NCBI RefSeq assembly: GCF_037482285.1
Contig: NZ_JBBEYB010000008.1
Location: 140,536 to 204,535 of the forward strand
Direction: 5' to 3'
DNA: 64,000 bases
Origin: Aquabacterium sp029268225
Lineage (GTDB): Bacteria; Pseudomonadota; Gammaproteobacteria; Burkholderiales; Burkholderiaceae_C
The translations under genes and the position numbers were made by a program. Position 1 is the first letter of the stretch; each line of letters starts with the position of its first letter. The notes under the pieces are model-generated. The model ran no database searches. It was not told where the DNA came from and saw only the letters and a program-made list of their open reading frames with translations. Of this stretch, positions 42,886 through 51,454 are shown piece after piece.

Positions 42886-45359
42886 TTCTGCGCGGACAGG
42901 TTCAAGGCGTGGGCTGTCGGCCCTGGGTCTGCCAGCAGGCCCGCGCGCTGGGCGTGCGAGGCTGGGTGCGCAACACCGCAGAGGGCGTGGAGTTGCTGGC
43001 GGAAGGCAGCGAGGCGGACGTCGCCCGTTTGGTCGACTGCCTGCCCCAACTGCCCCCGCCGGGTCGCGTGGACGAATGGCTGGACGTGGACGCTTTCGCT
43101 CCGGGTGTGCCGCCCGCCCCTGAAGGCGAGTTCGCCATCCTGACCAGCCCGAGCTCGCACGCTTCGGCTCCCGTGCATGCCTTGCTCGGCGCAGACCTGG
43201 CGGTGTGCGACACCTGCCTGGCCGAGCTGTTCGACCCCACGAACCGCCGCTGGCGCCACCCCTTCGTCCACTGCCCGCAGTGTGGACCGCGCTACGCCGT
43301 CACGCGGCGCCTGCCGTTTGACCGGGCGAACACCTCGCTGGCCAACTTCCCGCTGTGCCCCGCTTGTGACGCCGAGGTGCACGACCCGCGGGACCGGCGC
43401 TTCCATGACCAGACCCAGGCCTGCCCGGACTGCGGGCCGCGCCTGTCGCTGTTCCGTTCCAACGGCGAAGCGGTGCCTGGCGATGCCATCGCGCAAACTT
43501 GGGACGTGCTGGCCGGTGGTGGCATCGTGGCGCTGCAGGGCGTGGGCGGTTTTCACCTGTGTTGCGATGCGCGCCAGCCTGAGGCGGTGGCGCGACTGCG
43601 TCAGCTCAAACGGCGCCCCACCAAGCCTTTGGCAGTGATGGCGGCGAACGTCGCGTCCGTGCAGGACTGGGTGCAGGTGTCACCGGACGAAGCGTGCTGG
43701 CTGACCTCGCCCGAGCGGCCCATCGTGCTGCTGAACCAGCGGCCCCACCTTACTGCGCCCTGCCCTGGCCTGGCCCCGCATCTGCACACTCTGGGCGTGA
43801 TGCTGCCCTACACGCCGGTGCACCACCTGCTGTTTCACGAGGCTGCCGGGCGACCGACTGGCCCCGACTGGCTGCACGCCGCACAGCCCACCTGGCTGGT
43901 GATGACCAGTGGCAATGCGCCGGGCGAGCCCCTGGTCATCGACCATGACCATGCGTGGCGCGAGCTGGCCCCGATGGCCGATGCCCTGCTGCTGCACAAC
44001 CGGGCCATCACCGCCCGCAACGACGATTCGGTGCTGCGTGTGCGACCTGACGGCAGTGCCTGCTGGCTGCGCCGGGGGCGGGGGTATGCACCGTTGCCTT
44101 TGCAATGGCCCTCACAACAAGATGCCCCCCCACCCACCGTGCTGGCGCTCGGTGGAGAGCTCAAAGCCACGCTGTGCCTCAGCACGCCGCATGCCTCCGG
44201 CGACACACAGGTCTTTGTCTCCCCCCATGTGGGCAACCTCGACAACGCCGGCACCCGACTGGCCTTTGAAGCCTTGGCCTGCCAATGGCCCGCCTGGCGG
44301 CAGGTGCACCCCAGCGCCCTCGCCTGCGATCTGCATCCGGACTTCTACAGCAGCCGCCTCGCCGCCGAGTGGGCCGCACAAGCGGACTTGCCGCTGATCC
44401 CCGTACAGCACCACCACGCCCACATCGCTGCAGTGCTGGCCGAGCATGCGCACGATCCGGCCAGCCTGCAGCCCGTGATCGGCTTAGCCCTGGACGGTCA
44501 CGGCCTGGGTGCCGACGGCCAGGCTTGGGGTGGCGAGTTGCTGTGGGTGCACCGCGACCAATGCCAGCGCCTGGGGCACCTGCACCCACTGCCCCTGCCG
44601 GGCGGAGAGCGCGCCGCCCGCGAGCCCTGGCGCCTGGGCGTGGCCCTGCTGCACACTCTGGGCCGTGGCGACGAGATTGCGGCCCGTTTCGCCGACCAGC
44701 CTGGTGCGGGCCTGTTGCGCACCTGGCTGACACAGGCCCACGCCGGGGACACGCCGTCGTCCTCGCCCACGGCACTGCCGCGCAGCACCAGCCTAGGCCG
44801 TCTGTTCGATGCCGCGTCCGGTGTGCTGCGCGTGCTTGATCGCTCTGGCCACGAAGGCGATGCAGCCATGCGACTGGAAAGCCTGGCAGCCCGCGCTGCG
44901 CAGCGCCTGCCCCTGCCGACCGCGCCCACCTTCTCACCTGTGCCCCTCTCCGAGTGGCCATCTTCAGCATCGACGCCTTCGGTTCCATGCCCGCCATCGG
45001 TGCTGGACTGGCGACCGCTGATGCACTGGCTGTGCGACCGGGCAAACGCCTCGCCTGCCAGCACCAATCCTGCTGCGCAGGTGGGCCGCACCGCGGCCAT
45101 CTTCCACCTCACGCTAGCGAGGGACCTGGCCGCCTGGACCATCGAGGCCTGCCAACACCACAACATCGCCACCGTGGTGCTCAATGGCGGCTGCCTGGCC
45201 AACCGCCTGCTGGACGACGCCTTGACCCAGCATTTGCAAGATGCCGGACTGCGCGTCTGGCGCGCCAAGCACTATCCTTGTGGCGATGGCGGTTTGAGCC
45301 TGGGCCAGGCCTGGGTCGCCCACCACCGCCTCACCGTGCCCGTCACCCCCACTGCCTGA
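42846..45359 (+). CDS. hypF: carbamoyltransferase HypF
   Basis: Converts carbamoyl phosphate and ATP to a thiocarboxamide on HypE, the source of the cyanide ligands. The 837-aa protein has the canonical order: acylphosphatase domain (GQVQGVGCRPWV, about residues 18-28), two zinc fingers (CDTCLAELFDP...CPQCGPR and CPACDAEVHDP...CPDCGPR), a YrdC-like domain (KRRPTKPLAVMA) and the Kae1-like domain with the metal-binding VQHHHAHIAAVLAEH. An extra Pro/Ser-rich loop of about 40 residues follows the LESLAARAAQRL segment. The gene overlaps hypB by 40 bp; hypC follows by 13 bp. Confidence 0.95.
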   Translation: MDGLDRRTVRRRLILRGQVQGVGCRPWVCQQARALGVRGWVRNTAEGVELLAEGSEADVARLVDCLPQLPPPGRVDEWLDVDAFAPGVPPAPEGEFAILTSPSSHASAPVHALLGADLAVCDTCLAELFDPTNRRWRHPFVHCPQCGPRYAVTRRLPFDRANTSLANFPLCPACDAEVHDPRDRRFHDQTQACPDCGPRLSLFRSNGEAVPGDAIAQTWDVLAGGGIVALQGVGGFHLCCDARQPEAVARLRQLKRRPTKPLAVMAANVASVQDWVQVSPDEACWLTSPERPIVLLNQRPHLTAPCPGLAPHLHTLGVMLPYTPVHHLLFHEAAGRPTGPDWLHAAQPTWLVMTSGNAPGEPLVIDHDHAWRELAPMADALLLHNRAITARNDDSVLRVRPDGSACWLRRGRGYAPLPLQWPSQQDAPPPTVLALGGELKATLCLSTPHASGDTQVFVSPHVGNLDNAGTRLAFEALACQWPAWRQVHPSALACDLHPDFYSSRLAAEWAAQADLPLIPVQHHHAHIAAVLAEHAHDPASLQPVIGLALDGHGLGADGQAWGGELLWVHRDQCQRLGHLHPLPLPGGERAAREPWRLGVALLHTLGRGDEIAARFADQPGAGLLRTWLTQAHAGDTPSSSPTALPRSTSLGRLFDAASGVLRVLDRSGHEGDAAMRLESLAARAAQRLPLPTAPTFSPVPLSEWPSSASTPSVPCPPSVLDWRPLMHWLCDRANASPASTNPAAQVGRTAAIFHLTLARDLAAWTIEACQHHNIATVVLNGGCLANRLLDDALTQHLQDAGLRVWRAKHYPCGDGGLSLGQAWVAHHRLTVPVTPTA

Positions 45360-45372
45360 CATCCACGCCACC

Positions 45373-45687
45373 ATGTGCCTCGCCCTGCCCGCTCGTGTGA
45401 TTTCGCTGGACGCCACCGGTCTGTCAGGCCAGGTGGACCTGGGCGGCGTGCGCAAAGCCGTGTCCTTCGCGCTGCTGGACGAAGTCGCCGTGGGGGACCA
45501 TGTGATCGTGCACGTGGGCTACGCCCTCAGCCGACTCGACCCGGACGAAGCCGCCCAGACCCTGGCCCTGTTTGCCGACTTGGCCGTGCATCACGCCAAC
45601 AACGACCCACGCGTTCCCAGCCTCCCAGGAATCTCCAGTGCAACAACTGCCCTCACCGCGCACAGCACTCCCGAGGGCGACGCATGA
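45373..45687 (+). CDS. hypC: hydrogenase assembly chaperone HypC
   Basis: Small chaperone that carries the Fe(CN)2CO unit with HypD and delivers it to HoxH. The N-terminus MCLALPARV has the essential Cys2. The OB-like body ends near residue 80 (VGYALSRLDPDEAAQTL), and the last 25 residues are a Pro/Ser/Thr-rich tail, making it (104 aa) longer than the usual 75-90 aa. Its stop overlaps the hypD start (ATGA). Confidence 0.93.
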   Translation: MCLALPARVISLDATGLSGQVDLGGVRKAVSFALLDEVAVGDHVIVHVGYALSRLDPDEAAQTLALFADLAVHHANNDPRVPSLPGISSATTALTAHSTPEGDA

Positions 45688-46859
45688 AATACGTCAGCGA
45701 GTTCCGCGACCCCACGCTGGCCCGCCATCTGGCGCAGAAACTGGCCGACGCCGTCCAGCCCGGTCGCACCTACCGCTTCATGGAATTCTGCGGCGGCCAC
45801 ACCCATGCACTCGCCCGCTACGGTGTGCTCGACCTGCTGCCCCCGCAGATACAGATGATCCACGGCCCCGGCTGCCCGGTCTGCGTCCTGCCCATCGGCC
45901 GCATCGACATGGCCATCGAGCTCGCACAGCGCCCCGGCGTCATCCTGGCCAGCTATGGCGACACCCTGCGCGTGCCCGCCTCCGGTCAGCTCAGCCTGAT
46001 CCGCGCGCGCGCCCAGGGTGCCGATGTGCGCATCGTCTATGCGGTGGACGACGCCCTGGCACTGGCCCGTGCCCATCCCGACCGCGAAGTCGTGTTCCTG
46101 GCCATCGGCTTCGAGACCACCACCCCGCCTACCGCCGTGGCCCTGCAAACCGCCCAGCGCGAAGGCCTGCACAACTTCAGCGTGCTGTGCAACCACGTGC
46201 TCACGCCCGCGGCCATGCACGCCATCCTCGATCAGCCCGAGCACGTCCCGCTCGACGGCCTGGTCGGTCCCGCCCACGTCTCCACCATCATCGGCTCGCA
46301 GCCCTACGAAGTGTTCGCATCGCGCTACGACCTGCCCGTGGTCATCGCCGGTTTCGAGCCACTGGACATGATGCAGGCCATCCTGATGCTGGTGCAGCAG
46401 GTCAACGAAGGCCGCGCCGAGGTCGAAAACGAATTCACCCGCGCCGTCACCCCACAGGGCAACACGCGTGCCCAAGCCCTGGTGCATGAGGTGTTCGAGC
46501 TGCGCGACGACTTTGCCTGGCGTGGCCTGGACCGCATCCCCGACAGCGCCCTGCGCCTGCGACCTGCCTACGCCCGCTTCGACGCCGAGCAGCGCTTTGG
46601 CCTGCACGACCGCAGCGTGCCCGACCACCCCCAATGCCTGTGCGGCCCCATCCTGCGCGGCCAGCGCCAGCCGGTGGACTGCAAGCTCTTCGGCACCGTC
46701 TGCGCCCCTGACAACCCGATGGGCGCCTGCATGGTCAGCTCGGAAGGCGCCTGCGCGGCCCACTACGCCTACGGCCGCCACCGCGCGCCGACAGCAGCCC
46801 GTGCCTCCACAGCAGGCGCCCCGACACCCGCTGATCCCACAGCGTCCCGCCTCTCATGA
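45684..46859 (+). CDS. hypD: hydrogenase formation protein HypD
   Basis: Iron-sulfur scaffold on which Fe(CN)2CO is built, together with HypC. The 391-aa protein includes the Cys motifs FCGGHTHA, GPGCPVCVLPIGRID, the thiol-exchange segment GFETTTPPTA and the four-Cys [4Fe-4S] region near the C-terminus (CLCGPILRG...CKLFGTVC). The final 35 residues are Ala/Pro/Thr-rich and probably disordered. It overlaps hypC and hypE by four bases each, indicating coupled translation. Confidence 0.95.
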   Translation: MKYVSEFRDPTLARHLAQKLADAVQPGRTYRFMEFCGGHTHALARYGVLDLLPPQIQMIHGPGCPVCVLPIGRIDMAIELAQRPGVILASYGDTLRVPASGQLSLIRARAQGADVRIVYAVDDALALARAHPDREVVFLAIGFETTTPPTAVALQTAQREGLHNFSVLCNHVLTPAAMHAILDQPEHVPLDGLVGPAHVSTIIGSQPYEVFASRYDLPVVIAGFEPLDMMQAILMLVQQVNEGRAEVENEFTRAVTPQGNTRAQALVHEVFELRDDFAWRGLDRIPDSALRLRPAYARFDAEQRFGLHDRSVPDHPQCLCGPILRGQRQPVDCKLFGTVCAPDNPMGACMVSSEGACAAHYAYGRHRAPTAARASTAGAPTPADPTASRLS

Positions 46860-47953
46860 GCCTCGCCAAACACGGCTACGTGCGCCCCCTCGACCTCAAG
46901 CAAGGTCGCATCGACCTGACCCATGGTGCGGGCGGCCGCGCCAGCCACCAGCTCGTTCAAGAGGTGTTCCATCCCGCGTTCGCACGCACCTGGACCCATC
47001 TTCAAGACCCACACGGCCAGCCCTGGCAACCCGGCAGCGACGACGGTGCCGTGCTGCCCATGCCCTCTGATCTGCCCGCCGGACACCGCCTGGTCCTCGC
47101 CACCGACGCACACGTGGTCTCCCCGCTGTTCTTTCCCGGCGGCGACATCGGCCAGCTCGCCGTGCACGGCACCGTCAACGACCTGGCCATGATGGGCGCC
47201 ACGCCCCTGCACCTCACGGCCAGCGTCATCCTCGAAGAAGGCCTGCCGCTGGCCGACCTCGTGCGCATCGCCCGCTCCATGGCCGATGCGGCTTGTGAGG
47301 CCGGTGTGGCCATCGTCACCGGCGACACCAAGGTGGTCGAGCGCGGCAAAGGCGACGGCGCCTACCTCAGCACCACCGGCCTTGGCTGGGTCGCCCCCGG
47401 CGTGCGCTTGTCAGGCGCCAACATCCAGGTGGGCGACGCCGTCGTGCTGTCAGGATCCATCGGCGAACACGGCCTGGCCGTGCTCAGCCAGCGCGAGGGC
47501 CTGCAGTTCGAGTCCCCCATCGTCTCCGACACCGCCCCCTTGAACAGCCTGGTGCACGCCATGCTGGGCTGTGGTGCCCGCCTGCGCGTCTTGCGTGACC
47601 CCACCCGCGGCGGCGTGGCCACCACCCTCAACGAAATTGCCGCCGCCTCGGGCGTGGGCATGGTGCTCAACGAAGCCGCCATCCCCCTGCAGCCCGCCGT
47701 GCAAGGCGCCTGCGAGCTGATGGGACTGGACCCGCTCTACCTCGCCAACGAAGGCAAGCTGCTGGCCCTGTGCCACCCGGACGACGTCAACACCCTCCTG
47801 GCCACCCTGCACGCTCACCCGCTCGGCACCCAGGCCCGTTGTATTGGCACCGTCACCGAAGACCCCCATCATTTCGTGCAGATGCGCACCGCCTTCGGTG
47901 GTTGTCGTATGCTGGACTGGTTGATGGGTGACCCTCTGCCTCGCATCTGCTGA
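46856..47953 (+). CDS. hypE: carbamoyl dehydratase HypE
   Basis: Dehydrates the carbamoyl group placed by HypF on its C-terminal Cys to a thiocyanate, then gives CN to the iron. The 365-aa AIR-synthase-like protein has LTHGAGGRASHQLV, the ATP-binding GDDGAVLPMP-like segment (SDDGAVLP), THVVSPLFFPGGDIGQLAVHG cut by strands, DPTRGGVATTLNEIA and the essential C-terminal PRIC with Cys365. It overlaps hypD by four bases. The gap to the following cupin gene is 46 bp. Confidence 0.96.
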   Translation: MSLAKHGYVRPLDLKQGRIDLTHGAGGRASHQLVQEVFHPAFARTWTHLQDPHGQPWQPGSDDGAVLPMPSDLPAGHRLVLATDAHVVSPLFFPGGDIGQLAVHGTVNDLAMMGATPLHLTASVILEEGLPLADLVRIARSMADAACEAGVAIVTGDTKVVERGKGDGAYLSTTGLGWVAPGVRLSGANIQVGDAVVLSGSIGEHGLAVLSQREGLQFESPIVSDTAPLNSLVHAMLGCGARLRVLRDPTRGGVATTLNEIAAASGVGMVLNEAAIPLQPAVQGACELMGLDPLYLANEGKLLALCHPDDVNTLLATLHAHPLGTQARCIGTVTEDPHHFVQMRTAFGGCRMLDWLMGDPLPRIC

Positions 47954-47999
47954 CACCTCGCCACACGGTTCACCCGCCACCCCACACAGGAGCGCAGCC

Positions 48000-48353
48000 A
48001 TGGCCATCAAGCACGCCACCTCTGGAGACCTGGTATCCACCCTGCCCTTGGGCGCGGCCCTCAAGGACACCCCCAGCCACGCCCTCGTCAAAGGGCGTGA
48101 TCTGGAGGTCATCCGTCTGGTGCTGCAGGCCGGCAAAGCCATGCCCCCACACGATGTCTCAGGCGAAGTCACCGTGTTGTGCCTGGAGGGCCGCATAGAA
48201 CTGACCGTGCCCCAGGGCGTGCGCACCATGCAGCCCGGCGACCACGTCTACCTCGATGCCAGGGAGCCTCACGGCCTGCGCGCCCTGGAAGACGCCTCTG
48301 CCCTGGTTACCATCAGCCTGGCAGGCGCCCCAGGCCAGACCGCCTCACGCTGA
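48000..48353 (+). CDS. small cupin-domain protein inside the hydrogenase cluster
   Basis: 117-aa single-domain cupin: MPPHDVSGEVTVLCLEGRIELTV is the first cupin motif with only one of the usual His pair (H in PPHDV), and the second is PGDHVYLDAREPHGLRAL. The start ATG at 48000 has CAGGAG eight bases ahead, which decides against the longer frame from 47928 that overlaps hypE. It lies between hypE and hoxF on the same strand, 13 bp before hoxF, so it is very probably co-transcribed with the hydrogenase genes. Its role is unknown; metal handling or redox sensing would be guesses. Confidence 0.82.
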   Translation: MAIKHATSGDLVSTLPLGAALKDTPSHALVKGRDLEVIRLVLQAGKAMPPHDVSGEVTVLCLEGRIELTVPQGVRTMQPGDHVYLDAREPHGLRALEDASALVTISLAGAPGQTASR

Positions 48354-48366
48354 CTCAGCCTGCTCC

Positions 48367-50127
48367 ATGAATGTGACCCTGGACGACCTGATCCACGCCT
48401 GGCCCGCCAGCCCGCAAAACCTGCTGCAGGTCTTGCGCACCATTCAGGCCCACTTCGGCCACGTCCCGCCCCAGGCGATTGACGCCCTGGTGCAGCAATG
48501 GGGCCTGAGCTACACCGCCGTCCGCAGCGTGGTGAGCTTCTACCATTTCCTCAGCTTCGAGCCGCGCGGCCGCTACACCGTTTACCTCAGCGACAGCGTC
48601 ACCGACCGCATGTTGGGCAACGAGGCCTTGCTCGCCCAACTCTGCCAACGCTTGGGCGTGACTGAAGGCGTCACCTCACCCGATGGCCGGGTGTCCGTGC
48701 ACCGCACCGCCTGCACCGGCCTGTGCGACCAGGGCCCCGCCGGCCTCGTCAACGGCCGCCCGCTGGTGCAACTCACGCCCCGCCGCATCGACGAAATCGC
48801 CGACCTGATCCGGTCCGACACCCCCCTGGACGCCTGGCCCGCCGACTTCTTTGCCGTCCACAACCCCGTCTGGCGCCACAGCCTCACGCTGAGCCACCCC
48901 ATCGCGCCCGGCACCGGCCTGCAGGCCATGCTCAGTCGCGGCGCCGACGGCATGCTGCACGCGCTGCAAACCGCCGGCCTGCGTGGTCGTGGCGGTGCCG
49001 GCTTTGCCACCTGGCAAAAATGGCAAGCCTGCCGCAACGCCTCCGGCCCCCGTGCCATCACCTGCAATGCCGACGAAGGCGAGCCCGGCACCTTCAAAGA
49101 CCGCATGCTGCTGATGCAGTGGGCCCATGAGGTCTTCGAAGGCATGACCATCGCGGCGCTGACCGTCGGCGCCACCCAAGGCTTCCTCTACCTGCGCGGC
49201 GAATACGAATTCATCGCCCCGCACCTGCGCGAGGTGCTGGCCCAACGCCGTACCCAAGGCCTGCTCGGCGCCAATGTGGCCGGCAGCGGCCAGGCCTTCG
49301 ACATCGCCCTTCACCTGGGCGCCGGCGCCTACGTCTGCGGCGAAGAGACCGCCCTGATCGAATCGGTGGAAGGCAAGCGCGGCATCCCCCGCACCCGCCC
49401 GCCCTTCCCTGTGGACCGCGGCTACCTTGGCCTGCCTACCGTCAACAACAACGTCGAAACCTTCGTGCAGGTGGCGCAGATCGCCGTGCATGGCGGCGAC
49501 TGGTTTGCCGCCCAGGGCACGGCCCAATCCAAAGGCACCCGCATCCTCAGCGTCTCGGGCGACGTCACCCGCCCCGGCCTGTACGAAATCCCCTGGGGCG
49601 TGACCGTGACCGAAGTCCTGCAAGACGCTGGCGCGCACGATGTGCAAGCGGTGCTCGTCGGCGGCCCTTCCGGCAAACTGATCGACGCCAGCCAGCTGCA
49701 GCGCCAGATCAGCTTCGAAGACTTGCCCACCGGCGGCGCCTTCACCGTCTTCAACCACCAGCGCGACATGCTGGATGTGGCCCGCCAGTACACGCACTTC
49801 TTCGCCCACGAATCCTGCGGCTTCTGCACGCCCTGCCGCGTCGGCTGCGTGCAACTGGTGGACACCGCCGACCGCCTGATGAGCGGCCACGCCAGCGCAC
49901 ACGACCTGGATCGCCTGCGCGACACCGGCGCCCTCATGCAACGCCTGAGCCACTGCGGCCTGGGCCAGACCGCCGCCCACCCCCTGCTCGACGTGCTCGC
50001 CCATTTCCCCGAACAGGTCGAGCGCCGCCTGGTGCCCAGCCTGCACGCCTTCGATCTGGACGCCGCCTGCGTCGACATGGCCCACCTGCCCACCGCCGCC
50101 CCTCACCGCACGGAAAGCCCCGCATGA
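48367..50127 (+). CDS. hoxF: NAD-reducing hydrogenase diaphorase subunit HoxF
   Basis: 586-aa fusion of NuoE-like and NuoF-like modules that passes electrons from the hydrogenase to NAD+. The N-terminal 160 residues are NuoE-like; only one half of the usual 2Fe-2S ligand set is visible (Cys116 and Cys120 in CTGLCDQGP), and no Cys occurs in the region of the first pair. The NuoF part has the NAD/FMN motifs GLRGRGGAGFATWQKW, CNADEGEPGTFKDR and CGEETALIESVEG, and the 4Fe-4S motif ESCGFCTPCRVGC. Its ATG follows the cupin by 13 bp; it overlaps hoxU by four bases. Confidence 0.95.
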   Translation: MNVTLDDLIHAWPASPQNLLQVLRTIQAHFGHVPPQAIDALVQQWGLSYTAVRSVVSFYHFLSFEPRGRYTVYLSDSVTDRMLGNEALLAQLCQRLGVTEGVTSPDGRVSVHRTACTGLCDQGPAGLVNGRPLVQLTPRRIDEIADLIRSDTPLDAWPADFFAVHNPVWRHSLTLSHPIAPGTGLQAMLSRGADGMLHALQTAGLRGRGGAGFATWQKWQACRNASGPRAITCNADEGEPGTFKDRMLLMQWAHEVFEGMTIAALTVGATQGFLYLRGEYEFIAPHLREVLAQRRTQGLLGANVAGSGQAFDIALHLGAGAYVCGEETALIESVEGKRGIPRTRPPFPVDRGYLGLPTVNNNVETFVQVAQIAVHGGDWFAAQGTAQSKGTRILSVSGDVTRPGLYEIPWGVTVTEVLQDAGAHDVQAVLVGGPSGKLIDASQLQRQISFEDLPTGGAFTVFNHQRDMLDVARQYTHFFAHESCGFCTPCRVGCVQLVDTADRLMSGHASAHDLDRLRDTGALMQRLSHCGLGQTAAHPLLDVLAHFPEQVERRLVPSLHAFDLDAACVDMAHLPTAAPHRTESPA

Positions 50128-50891
50128 GCGCGCCCCAGACACCCACGCCCTCCGCCATGCCCGAGGACTCGACCGTGACCACGCCCCAGGCCGCGCCCGA
50201 GACCTTCCTGCTCGATGGCCGCCCCATCCCCTTCCAACCCGGCCAGACCCTGATGCAGGCCGCCCAAGCTGCAGGCGTCTACATCCCGCACCTGTGCCAC
50301 CACGCCGACTTCGACCCCATCGGCAGCTGCAAGGTCTGCAGCGTGCGCATCCAGGGCCGCACCGTGGCCTCGTGCACCATGCCCGCCCGCGCCGGACTGG
50401 TGGTGGAATCTGAAGCGCCCGACCTCCAGCACGACCGCCAGCGCCTCACCCAGATGCTGTTCGCCGAAGGCCAGCACCACTGCCCCTTCTGCGAGAAAAG
50501 CGGCGCCTGCCACCTGCAAGCCGTGGCCTACCACCTCGGCATGCAAGACACCCACTTCGTGCACACCGCCCCGCACCCAGACGTCGACGCCACCCACCCT
50601 GACGTCTGGCTGGACCGCAGCCGCTGCATCCTGTGCGAGTTGTGCGTGCGCGCCAGCCGTGAGGTCGATGGCAAAAACGTCTTCGCCATCGGCGGGCGCG
50701 GCGCCCACACCACCTTGCTCGTCAACAGCCCCAGTGGCCAGTTGCACGACAGCGACGTGGCCGTCACCGACCGCGCCATGCACGTCTGCCCTGTGGGCGC
50801 TCTGATGCCCAAGCGCCAGGGCTTCGTCATCCCCATCGGCCAGCGCCCTTACGACGCCGCCGACATCGCCCAGCGCCCGGAGGACAGCTGA
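50124..50891 (+). CDS. hoxU: NAD-reducing hydrogenase diaphorase small subunit HoxU
   Basis: 255-aa iron-sulfur subunit homologous to the N-terminal part of NuoG, wiring HoxF to HoxY. It has a 2Fe-2S ferredoxin-like domain (CHHADFDPIGSCKVCSV), the Cys/His 4Fe-4S site (HHCPFCEKSGACHLQ) and a further Cys cluster (CILCELCVRAS ... HVCPVGALM). About 20 residues of Pro/Thr-rich leader precede the ferredoxin domain. It overlaps hoxF and ends one base into the hoxY start (TGATG). Confidence 0.95.
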   Translation: MSAPQTPTPSAMPEDSTVTTPQAAPETFLLDGRPIPFQPGQTLMQAAQAAGVYIPHLCHHADFDPIGSCKVCSVRIQGRTVASCTMPARAGLVVESEAPDLQHDRQRLTQMLFAEGQHHCPFCEKSGACHLQAVAYHLGMQDTHFVHTAPHPDVDATHPDVWLDRSRCILCELCVRASREVDGKNVFAIGGRGAHTTLLVNSPSGQLHDSDVAVTDRAMHVCPVGALMPKRQGFVIPIGQRPYDAADIAQRPEDS

Positions 50892-51448
50892 TGAGCACCG
50901 CCGCACCGCAGAAGAAGATACGCATCGCCACCTGCTCCCTGGCCGGCTGCTTTGGCTGCCACATGTCCTTCCTCGACGTGGACGAAGCCCTGGCCGACCT
51001 CATCGAGCACATCGAGTTCGACCGCAGCCCGCTCACCGACATCAAGCACGTCAGCACCGAAGGCGTGGACATCGGCCTGATCGAAGGTGGCCTGTGCAAC
51101 AAGGAAAACGTCGAGGTGCTGCGCGAATTCCGCGCCCGCTGCACCACCCTGGTCGCCGTGGGCGCCTGCGCCATGTACGGTGGCGTGCCCGCGCTGCGCA
51201 ACGGTATCCCCGTGTCTGAGCTCGTGGCCGAGGCCTACCTGGGCAACGATCTACACAACCCCCAGGTCCCCTGCGACCCCGAGCTGCCCCCCTTGCTCAA
51301 CAAGGTGCTACCCCTGCACGAAGTCGTGCCCATCGACGTGACCCTGGCCGGCTGCCCGCCCCCGGCCGCCGCCTTCCGCGAACTGATCCTGGCCGCGCTG
51401 GCCCAACGCGCCGCCGAGATCCCCCGCACCGACCGCCATTTCGACTGA
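50891..51448 (+). CDS. hoxY: NAD-reducing hydrogenase small subunit HoxY
   Basis: 185-aa [NiFe]-hydrogenase small subunit of the soluble group 3d type: no twin-arginine signal, and a single proximal 4Fe-4S cluster is expected from Cys residues in CSLAGCFGCHMSFLD, GACAMYGG and LAGCPPP. It pairs with HoxH and passes electrons to HoxU. It is slightly shorter than the best known HoxY (about 209 aa in Cupriavidus, from memory). It starts overlapping the hoxU stop and ends 6 bp before hoxH. Confidence 0.95.
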   Translation: MSTAAPQKKIRIATCSLAGCFGCHMSFLDVDEALADLIEHIEFDRSPLTDIKHVSTEGVDIGLIEGGLCNKENVEVLREFRARCTTLVAVGACAMYGGVPALRNGIPVSELVAEAYLGNDLHNPQVPCDPELPPLLNKVLPLHEVVPIDVTLAGCPPPAAAFRELILAALAQRAAEIPRTDRHFD

Positions 51449-51454
51449 GCCACC

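Noticed and set aside
47928..48353. Longer cupin start at 47928
   Set aside because: It would overlap hypE, and a Shine-Dalgarno supports the ATG at 48000.
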